From contig JAOVFP010000002.1 of NCBI GenBank assembly GCA_025738555.1, positions 2,356,001 to 2,420,000 of the forward strand: 64,000 nt of DNA, in the 5' to 3' direction. Below, piece by piece: positions 33,878-43,527 of the stretch; the stretch's first letter is position 1; each line of letters starts with the position of its first letter. The DNA comes from Cyathus striatus. Taxonomy: Eukaryota; Basidiomycota; Agaricomycetes; Agaricales; Nidulariaceae. The notes below the pieces were generated by a model, which was not told the DNA's origin, made no database searches, and worked only from the letters and a program-made list of their open reading frames with translations. Made by a program: the position numbers and the translations under genes.

Positions 33878-36181
33878 ATGACTAACAGGAACATCTGGAA
33901 GATATTAAGCAATTTTATTATATTTTATATCTTCATTGGGTTATTTCCTGCAGTTTCAGCAATGCAAGATCCATTTCCATCAGTGAAATTTTCTATATTT
34001 GCACAATTTATTGAAGACAACTTCAGTTCAGAAATTAACTTGAATACAGTTATATTACTGCTATTAACATTAACTAACAATACTGATTTATTAAACTTAC
34101 ATGCAAGACAACAAAATCCATCACTACAAGATGAACATGCACAAGTTCATACTAGTTGGATGAATGCATTAAGTAGAGCACTTTATGAAAAATTAAATGA
34201 AGATATTTACAAGTTGTTCACTTCAAATGAAAATATTGAAGTAGATGAAGAATCATTTATTACAGAAGTTGGATTGAAGATGAATGCATTCTCGAAGATA
34301 TTTAGATCCATATGATGAGTGTGGAAGATTTACTGAGTGGCTTAAACCAATATCTCACTCTGTCATTGAGCCAATCTTTTTAATTTACCCTGCACATGCA
34401 GAATGTAATAATCGCAATTGCTATAGAAAGTCATTAAGTCAGAAGTCTCAGTCTCATGATATTCCACATGTTTCATTGATCAAAGACAGTAAACAATATC
34501 TGAATTCTCATGTTCTTAGTGGCAAATGTAGTTGTTGCAAAGCAATTTATTATGCAGACTATAAAAGTGTAATTAATCCATTTAATTCTGCACAGCAGGA
34601 CAGAATATACTTAAATCTGGCAAAGTACCTTAAAGTGGGAAAACAAGTTTGGGTTGATCATACATTTTCATCTGCTGTTGTAAATGCAATATACAGCTTT
34701 CATGCATCTGCATCTGCATTTTCAGAATTTTGGAATACAACATTTATTATAAATGAGGGAGGATCCAAGGCAATTTCATGCTGGCAAGCTTAGCAAGCAT
34801 TTGTACAGGAATCTATTCAACAAGTTGCCTTGAGTTCTAATACTGTTTTAAAAATAGCTGATGGAACAAAAATTGATGATGTAACTAGATATGCCTTTAC
34901 ACATTTGGGAGAAGAAGGTATTGTATGAAGTGCAGAAAATCACCACTGCAGTGAATGTACACAGAGATACAAAGCTAATGCTGATATAATTACACCTGAT
35001 GATCCAGCTGCAGTAGCACAAGTAGATGAAAACCAAAATATACCTGCATTAACAGGTAGAGATGCAGATAGAGCAGCTAGAGATGCTGCTGAAGCAAGAT
35101 ATAATGCTCAAAATGCAATGAATGTTGATCCAAGTCCAAATGAGAGCTTAAATGAGAATTCAGCACTTGTAAATATGGTTGTTGTAGATGGCATTGTTAT
35201 AGGACCTGCTCGTTGTGCCATAGAGAACTGTACTCAAGATCTAGTCAATGCAAGACAAGGTGTTTTCTGTGCTATGCATGAAGTACTACACAAAAATTTA
35301 TGCAGAGTAAATGGCTGCAATAAAATCTAGTTCAAAATATAAAGGCATGTGAAGAGCACCAGCAAAAGTGGTGATCACATTTCACAAGATTTGGCAGACA
35401 GTCATTACTTGGTGTCCAAAGAATATTATGGCATACCCAGGAAGAACAACTCCCATGGTTACCTCAGATCAATAGACAAGTTCAAGCACATGATATTATG
35501 AGCTCCAGGGAGGAAAAGAAAAAAAAGGACTACTTTTCTCCATCACAATTTTATTGCGTTGAAACAATCTGTGCACCATGTGGTGTAGTCCTTGCTTGGG
35601 CAAAGTTTGATAAGTCTGAGTCTATAGATCAAATATTTGAATTTTTAGAAAAAGTATTTCCAACAGAGGATGTCTGGCCAAGTTACATATGCATAGATAA
35701 AGCCTGTGTTTTTCTCAAAAGTGCAGCTACAAATGGGAAATGGATAGAGTGGAAAAATACAACATGATTTGTTGTTGACTCTTATCATTATATTAATCAT
35801 AGGGTGACTGATTATATATGTCATAAATGGTGTAACCCAGCACCATTAAATGGATCTGCTCCAAATTTAGTTGTGGTTGAACATGATGTGAATGGTGTTC
35901 CACATTACAAACGCGCATTTAATACACAAGTTAGTTTTATATTCTTATAATTGTATAACTATTGCTAATTAGTAATATAAGGCATGTGAGCAATTAAATG
36001 CATGGATAGGCGGCTTCCAAACAATGTTGAACAGAATGACATTATCTAATTTTAACTGGACCATGCACACACTATTGTTTTTACACACACAAAGGGTTAT
36101 AAAGAGGCAAAAAATGAAAGATCAAGTGGTAGAAGAAGATGACAATGAGGAAATAGGAATTGATATAGAGAGGGATGACTA
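33878..36181 (+). pseudogene. CxC5/CxC6-type KDZ transposase, decayed
   Basis: Blocks in order: MTNRNIWKILSNFIIF start; a helical N-terminus to 34,300; after a frameshift, YDECGRFTEWLKPISHS with a CxC5-like cluster AECNNRNCY..GKCSCCKAIYY; then WVDHTFSSAVVNAIYSFHA; SAENHHCSECTQRYKA; a CxC6-like cluster CAIENC..FCAMHEVLHKNLC; SPSQFYCVETICAPCGVV; PSYICIDKACVFLK; VDSYHYINHRVTDYICHKWC; and after a short intron (about 35,939-35,980) ACEQLNAWIGGFQTMLNRMT, the usual KDZ end. In-frame stops include 34,791 (TAG), 34,926 (TGA) and 35,765 (TGA), and there is a frame change between 35,330 and 35,498. CxC5 and CxC6 are cysteine clusters associated with KDZ transposases; the acidic catalytic residues were not individually checked. 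Confidence 0.88.
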
Positions 36182-36289
36182 ATACACCAAGTGCTGCTAA
36201 GTAGTATAGGTTAGTACAATATTTGTTGTTCATTTTCAATATATGTGTATGATGCTAGTTGTATCATTAAAATTCATGTATAAGATAGA

Positions 36290-36744
36290 CAACTCCATGT
36301 AAATTTTATGTGGACTCTATATAAAGCTTATACATATCAGACATCATGAACTGTTCATAAAGTTCACTAGACTCCATGTGTACTCCATGTGTACTCCATG
36401 TATAGTCCATGTATACCTCCATATATAGTCCATGTGTACTCCATGTGGAGTATACATAAACCTCTACAATGTTCTTCACATATGAATGAGGAGTGTATGT
36501 GGACTTTTATTACTACATGTGGACTCCATGTGGGTGCTATGTGGAGTAAATATGAATTTTAATCTATGTGTAAAGTTCATATATACTCCACGTGGACTCC
36601 ATGTGGAACTATGTAGACTCCACAAGGAGTTTACATGGAATTTATGGACTCAATGTGGACTTTACATGGACTCCACATGGACTCCATATAGAATTTAAGG
36701 AGGCTACATGGAGGCTACATGGAGTCCATGTATACCTGTGGGGG
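36290..36744. repeat. Right subterminal repeat array
   Basis: Dense copies of GGACTCCATGTGGA and CTCCATGTGTA words, counterpart of the left array, ending at CCTGTGGGGG. Confidence 0.8.
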
Positions 36745-37099
36745 AGCATAAATTACTGGAAATGTGAGAGATATAAATCAAGTGAAGAACTGAATCAGGG
36801 CTCTTGGAAACTTGCTGAATCCTGACAATGAGAACTGATGAAAAAAATGATTTTATTGTCATGTAAAGTTGAGTAATTTTTCTAAGCAAAATATTTCTTG
36901 GAATGTGCTGCTGAGGTTCTGTCATGTCTCTGAGAACATCAAGATGAAATCTGTTAATCTATCACTTACAAGTTTGGCCTCTTAGGTTTGTTTATTTGTA
37001 CACACCCTTTATCTTATCTCACATAGGCCATTCAAGTGAGTGATAAGGCTGGTTTTAGGAGCTTGGGTTTCTCAGGTGAAAGTGGGTTCCACTTTTTCA
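36745..37099. other. Spacer without recognisable gene
   Basis: No coding signal or repeat boundary recognised. Confidence 0.3.
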
Positions 37100-38451
37100 G
37101 TACTTACACACTATAGACTTAATGCTATTTATAATGTGTATATTGTATAGATCAATGTTCAACTTGCTTAGAACTTGACCTATGATCTGATTCTTATTCT
37201 GTTGTCATTAAAGATTTAGTTAATCTAAGGTGCTAACAGGAATTGACTTTGTTTGTGTTACAACACCTGAGTGTCAAGGAATATTTAGCAAGAATATTCT
37301 TGGAAATTTAATGGGTGATCTTGTACAGCAAAAGCTGTATGATTTGTATGAAACTTGATATGAAGGGTAATATACAGCAAAGGCTGTATGTAATGACAAG
37401 TATAATGAAAGGGGTATAGTACACACTATAGACTTAATACTATTTATAATGTGTATATTGTATAGATCAATGTTTAACTTGCTTAGAACTTGACCTATGA
37501 TCTGCTTCTTATTCTGTTACTGTTACTGTGACTAATACTGTGACTGCTACTGAACTGTTTACTGTTGCTATTACTGACTGGGCTGGCTGTACTGATAAAA
37601 ACTGAACTGATAATACTAATGACTAATGACAATTGGGTGAGACTACTGGGGGGTGGGTAGCTATCTATCTACTGCCAAACTGCCCTTCTTATATACCTTT
37701 TCCCAACCCACTTAGTAATCCAATTCCCACTCTTCCATCCTACATTGTTCTCCAAAATGAGTAGTATGCCAAGTGTAGATTTCAGATTCAAGGCTGTGTA
37801 GGACAATAGTATTTGAGGTTTAGTCAGCAGAGGACAATAGCATATGTTAGAACAATGTGTAATGAACTACATTGTTCTAAGTAATGAGTTACATTGTTCT
37901 AGACAAGAACAATAGGAGTCTATATTTATAGTCAATGAGGTAGTGAACAATGATACCTATCTGCTATTGTGTGAACAATGACAGTGAAAACAATGGAGTT
38001 ATGTATAAATAGTTTCTTATTGTCTTCAAACAATAGGCAATTAGCACAATGCAGTTCCATTGTTGTGAACAATGGTGGTAAAAACAATGGAGTCTTATAT
38101 AAATAGTTTCTCATTGTCTTCAAACAATGGGTGAGCAGTACAATGCAATTCATTTGTTATGAAAAATGGTGGTGAAAACAATGGAGTTGTATATAAATAG
38201 TCTCTCATTGTCTTCAAACAATGGATGAATAGGACAATGGAAGAGTACATATTATCCTTTGTTAGTGCATTGTTTGTGCAACTGATTAATTATTGGTATG
38301 TGTATTATATTTGATAGTGATTTAGCATTGTTTGTTCATGTGTGGTATTGGGTATATTTGATTAGTGGTGTGATGTATCATGTGATTGTGTGAAGTATTT
38401 GGTTATGTGACATGACTGTGCAATCCCTTTTATCAAAAATCAGGCCTGACA
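37100..38451 (-). mobile_element. Inverted LTR, 1,252 bp, plus a partial tandem copy
   Basis: On the minus strand it starts TGTCAGGCCTGA (38,451) and ends GACAACA (37,200). It is almost base-for-base the same as 21,053-22,338 in reverse, including the TATA-like box and CCATTGTT units. Immediately beyond its end, 37,100-37,199 repeats an internal LTR segment (GATCATAGGTCAAGTTCTAAG and the following 80 bases), joined at the microhomology ACAGAATAAG. This suggests slippage or an LTR-LTR rearrangement. No pol is attached. Confidence 0.8.
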
Positions 38452-40010
38452 TTGTCTCTGCTCCAGCACTGCATTTTGTGGTTGTGTCAAGTGCAAGTTG
38501 CCAGTGTTGTCTGAAAGCCCTAGTGGTATTTATCATGGTGAGCCTCTTTGAAATTCTAATGTTCTAAAACACAGACTCTTTCATACATTACTGTCATTAT
38601 TCATTCTTTGTCTCTTATTCTCATTCCACCTTACTATGATACTTTCTATTTCAAATTCCTTCACTTATGTTATGTTTTTCCAGGCACTGGCAACATGAGA
38701 GCATGTGTGTGCCATTCTGTTTCAATTGTCACTTATGTATATACTGCAAGTTGGGACTCAAGAGGAATCTCACCTCCCTTTACTGGCTTCACTCTGTGTG
38801 TGCACATTGAGTCTCTGAGTTACATAGTCATCAGGAAGTGTCATATTAAACCTCAAACTATAAGCTAAGTTCTCATTATCATCTCTAGCTACTGACTACT
38901 CTAGTCTAGAGTTATTGTAGTTAATTGTTCTAGTTAGGTGTGATACTTGCCACATGTCCTCAAGTTAATTCCTCCACACCACTCTGGGCAGAAAGTCATT
39001 AGGGCCCCAATCTAGCTGCAAGCCTGGCTCTGACATTGAACAATAGAATACAATGGCCTGGACCTTCAGTACTTCCAGATGCTGTTTGTCAGGATCTCTT
39101 TTTCTTATATTATCTAAACTATCATGTGACCTTTCACATGACCCACATGCAGATACCACATGGATCACTGTGCCTTTATCATCAAGACTGTGGACATGGT
39201 TACACAGCCAAGAACACACCTTTTACATATATTTAACACATGTAGTAGATTAGGTAGTAGATACATGAGGATTAAGCATGGACTATACTATAAATATGGT
39301 CTTTTAATTATCTATTCCTTACTCTTGTGCTGGTGTATTCCAGACTTGCATTGAACCAGACTTCTATATATTCTCAAGTGTTTGAGTACAACTTCAAGAC
39401 AATTGTCAAGTCTGTTGCTAACACTGTTGTCAGTTTATTGGTGGATCTTTGGTGCTGTGATTGGTTTTGGTACTGGGTAATAATGTAATGCAGGCAGGTA
39501 CAGGATGATGTAATTGGTCTGGTCAGAAGGTGATATTATAGAGCTGTAAAATAATGCCAGGACATGGATTGAACCAAGGAGCTTATCACTTGAATAGGGA
39601 TCTTCTGCCCCTGGCTCACTAGGGTGCAATGGTAGGCATGCATAATGGAAACTACTATGTCATTGCACCTCTTTGTTACTGAGAGTTGTACTTCTAGATT
39701 TATTGAAAAATTTTCAGTTACAATGAAGGTGACTACATTGTATATTAGCTCAAATTGTGCTACTGTGAACTATAATTTTAGTAATAGTCTGTACACTTGA
39801 CATAACAAGTCAGAGGTGCAGAAGATGAGACTGTACTGATGAACCAAAAAATGGGAGCTGACAATAAAAGGAATATGTCCATGCACTTGACATAACAAGT
39901 CAGTGGTGCAAATGAAATTAATCTGAATAGAAGTAAAAACAGAAAGAAAAAAGGAAGCAGTAACCATCAAAATTAGTTCAAAACATATTATAGTATGTAA
40001 GTGGCCAGTT
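38452..40010. other. Spacer with small repeats, no recognised gene
   Basis: No convincing open frame. Two copies of CACTTGACATAACAAGTCAG lie about 100 bp apart (39,793 and 39,886). A minus-strand stretch at 39,545-39,630 has a B-box-like GGTTCAATCC but does not fold as a tRNA. Confidence 0.35.
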
Positions 40011-43000
40011 TCAGTTGCCTTTATTCTGATGAACTTTGTCATAAAAAAGTATCAGATAATAAAACACATTACAAAAAAACTCAAACACACCTTGACAACA
40101 TCCAAGAATAATAGAATAAATATCTGAATATATATCCTTCCAATCAGAATTTGAATATGGAAACTGATCATATTTGTGAAGAGCTTTCTCCACTTTCTCT
40201 TTTAATCCAGTACTTGTAAAAGATTTAAGTGCTTCTTTGAATGAATCAACTACTGTTAATTCTGAATTATCTACCCAGAATGTAAATTCTGTGCAAACAA
40301 TAATGCCTGAGAATAAAAATAAAAATATTAGAGCATTAATAACAAAAGTAGAGATAAAACAAACTAGCAAAAGCTACAAGTGTAGGTTTCTGAATGAAAT
40401 AATAAGCATTTATCAAATAATATAAGTAAATATAAACTAACACCCATTTTAATGCCCAAATTTCTTTCGAATTCCATAGCAATGCCAACCTAAATGCATA
40501 TTGTTTACACATTTTTTAATAGTTATAATATATGGCTTACAAGCTAAACCCAGAATGGTTAAGATAATGAATTAAGTTTAAACAACAAGAAACTCACATC
40601 CTAAATAGAAATTAGTCAGATAATAGGTTAAGTTCAAAAAAAAAAAGACACTTACATTCTAAATTCAGAATGATCAGATAATGAATCAAGTTCAAAAAAC
40701 AAGAGACTTACAGTCTAAATCCAGAATGATCAGATGATGAGTCAAGATCAAAAAACAAGAGATTTACATCCTAAATCCAGAATGATCAGATGATGAGTCA
40801 AGTTCAAAAAACAAGAGACTTACACACTAAATCCAGAATGATCAGATGATAAGTCAAGTTCAAAAAACAAGAGACTTACACACTAAATCCAGAATGATCA
40901 GATGATGAGTCAAGTTCAAAAAACAAGAGACTTACACCCTAAATCCAGAATGATCAGATGATGAGTCAAGTTCATAAAATAAGAGACTTACAATCTAAAT
41001 CCAGAATGATCAGATGATGAGTCAAGTTCATAAAACAAGAGACTTACATGCTAAATCCAGAATGATCAGATGATGAGTCAAGTTCAAAAAACAAGAGACT
41101 TACAAGCTAAATCCAGAATGATCAGATGATGAGTCAAGTTCAAAAAACAAGAGACTTACATTCTAAATTCAGAATGATCAGATGATGAGTCAAGTTCAAA
41201 ACACAAGAGACTTACATTCTAAATCCAGAATGATCAGATGATGAGTCAAGTTCAAAACACAAGAGACTTACAATCTAAATCCAGAATGATCAGATGATGA
41301 GTCAAGTTCATAAAACAAGAGACTTACAAGCTAAATCCAGAATGATCAGATGATGAGTCAAGTTCAAAAAACAAGAGACTTACAAGCTAAATCCAGAATC
41401 ATCAGATGATAAGTCAAGTTCAAAAAACAAGAGATTTACATCCTAAATCCAGAATGATCAGATGATGAGTCAAGATAAAAAAACAAGAGACTTACATGCT
41501 AAATTCAGAATGATCAGATGATGAGTCAAGTTCAAAAAACAAGAGACTTACACACTAAATTCAGAATGATCAGATGATGAGTCAAGTTCAAAACACAAGA
41601 GACTTACATCCTAAATCCAGAATGATCAGATGATGAGTCAAGTTCAAAAATAAGAGACTTACATCCTAAATCCAGAATGATCAGATGATGAGTCAAGTTC
41701 AAAAAACAAGAGACTTACAAGCTAAATCCAGAATGATCAGATGATGAGTCAAGTTCAAAAAACAAGAGACTTACCCACTAAATCCAGAATGATCAGATGA
41801 TGAGTCAAGTTCAAAAGACAAGAGACTTACACTCTAAATCCAGAATGATCAGATAATAATTTATATTCAAAAGATAAAAAACTTACACCCTAAATATGGA
41901 ATAAGTGAATTTGTTTTATATTTATAAAAGAAGGGATAATTACATTCTATATTATAGTCATGATGTACCTCAACTTTGAAAGTGCAAAGTAATAAAAAAT
42001 TATTTTAACTCACATACTGTAAAGAAATTCCATCAGTCAAATTGGTAAAAGTTTTAGTGTTACTTACTGTGTAGTCCTGTTGCTTATTGTATCAAATATT
42101 CTCTTAAACTGTTTTAGTCAATTTACAGTATAATTTTAAATGTTACATTACCTGAAATATTGTTGAGGTGCTTACCTTTTCCTGTTACATAGATTAGATA
42201 AGTGATTAAGCAGGATCTGTGCTTACATATGAATGAGGAAACCATGCAAAGCAAAACTCTATGAGCATTTTCTTTATAATAATATTGGTCATATCCAAGA
42301 TATTAATATGATTTAACACACCACTGTTATGAACTCAGAATTATTAGAAAATATTTTAAAGTATTCCTTAGTTCCACTACACTAGCTTTGAGTCACACAT
42401 ACTTAATTTAAAAATGTTAAAATACTTACTATTTTAAAGCATATTTTATGCAGAGTTCCAAATTATTCTGCTGAATTGATATAAACAGCATTTTAAGTGC
42501 AATATCATTCAAGGATTCTGCTGTTTTTTCAACTAAATCTTTCACCTGATTTTGATGGTTGCTATTTTCATCATGTAAATCTGTAAGGAACATGTTAGAA
42601 TAGTAATTGTAAATTATCAGCTAATGCTATCACTGTAAAGAGAATAACTGCTATTCACCTTCCATCAATGTATATGCCTTAGGAGGATAACTATAATTGT
42701 GTAATGGATTTATGAACTTGTGTTGCACTTCTTTTTCAGCCTCATGTCGGTTCTTTTCATCATCCAGGTCCTCATCATAGATCTGAGCCATGAGATCATC
42801 AAATTTTGTTATGATTGCAATAACAGGAACTGACATGATTATTTTATATGCATGAGAAACTTCATTACAGATACTCTTACCTGCTCTTTCTTTGTTGAAG
42901 AACTTCTCTTCAAATTCAAGAAGAGGCCTTGAAGTGTCTGGTGTAAGGCAAAACCTGAAATTCAAGGTTACATTTTGGCTCCTCGGACAATTTTAGAGGA

Positions 43001-43527
43001 ATATACCAAATAGCATGTAGTTGATCATTAATTTCCGTAGATTTAGACCGCTCTGCGATGAAGTCTTGAACTTCCTTACGCTGACTCTCATCTCCTGCTT
43101 CGATTCCTGCAGAATCATGGAAGATGAATCTCGGGTTGCTCCTGAAGGAAAAGGCACGATTAATATCATGCACTCCGCGCTGGTAATGAGTCAGTCAGCG
43201 AACTATTGATGGACTACATCAAGTTAAAGGTAGAAAACCTCTGAAGTTGGTTCGAGCTCCTGTATGTATATTTAAAATGCTATTTTCTTGCCGATAGACG
43301 ATGGGACTTACCAAATTTCCGTTTTTATCATAAATACAAGGGTCCTCCGTTGTGTTGCAGACTCGTTTCAAGAGCGTTGTCTTGCCAGCATTGGCCCGAC
43401 CGATGACGAGTATACGAAAACATTCATAAAGATCAGGCTTGAATCGCTTGTCCATAATGTTGAGTGTATCAGTTGAAGAATCGATGGTGGCAGCTGATGG
43501 GTGAGCAATGAGATCGATGAAGTTCAT
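40011..43527 (-). CDS. P-loop GTPase with a membrane helix encoded by 27 three-base exons
   Basis: Proposed 39-exon gene of 465 codons; all exons sum to a multiple of three. Exons 1-7: 43,527-43,312, 43,259-43,239, 43,179-43,007, 42,954-42,881, 42,829-42,659, 42,580-42,430, 42,323-42,227. Then 42,181-42,176 and 42,108-42,068; 27 triplets from 42,016 to 40,541; then 40,489-40,444, 40,389-40,365 and 40,306-40,011. Residues 43-50 are the Walker A GRANAGKT, then FIFHDSAGIEAGD, TKFD (169-172) as the G4 motif, SIQQNNLELCIKYAL and WFPHS. Residues 318-344 come from the triplets and are entirely hydrophobic apart from one Gly. The end has SIIVCTEFTFW, matching this fungal GTPase family. Function inferred: membrane-anchored GTP-binding protein, pathway unknown. 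Less certain: the 6-nt exon, the 40,365 donor (GTTTGT) and the exon 2 donor (GTTTTC). Confidence 0.8.
40541..42016 (-). repeat. 56-bp tandem array: 53-nt intron plus one variable 3-nt exon per unit
   Basis: On the minus strand each unit runs GTAAGTCTCTTG .. TTGACTCATC .. TCTGGATTTAG followed by three bases, then the next GTAAG. The 53-nt part is nearly identical in about 22 units; changes are few (for example at the AAAAAAC run). The three bases are the variable part: 11 different triplets in 27 (TAT, AAT, GGT, AGT, TGG, CTT, GAT, TGT, CAT, ATT, ACT). The units at 40,541, 40,598, 41,887, 41,944 and 42,014 have diverged introns (51-67 nt) but keep GT and AG and the 3-base spacing. Each intron has a donor, a branch-like TTGACTCA or TCTGAT, and a TTTAG acceptor. 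Confidence 0.9.

Larger units (their letters stand above)
28598..36744 (+). mobile_element. 8.1-kb KDZ-superfamily DNA transposon, both ends present
   Basis: Left end CCCCCACACATTTACATGG and inverted right end CCCCCACAGGTATACATGG form imperfect terminal inverted repeats. Both ends continue into subterminal arrays of CTCCATGTGGA-type words (28,598-28,900 and 36,290-36,744). Between them are two plus-strand genes, 31,423-33,745 and 33,878-36,181, the second a CxC5/CxC6-type KDZ transposase. The 2.5 kb before the first gene contains a minisatellite, a solo LTR and hairpins. I see no clear flanking target duplication. Both genes have premature stops, so this copy is dead, but the structure gives the full gene content of the family. 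Confidence 0.8.

Noticed and set aside
39545..39630. tRNA-like sequence on the minus strand
   Set aside because: Has a B-box-like GGTTCAATCC, but no convincing acceptor or anticodon stem.
40541..41890. 56-bp array as a CRISPR array
   Set aside because: The variable part is only 3 bp, there are no spacers, and the repeats start and end with splice signals in a fungal gene.
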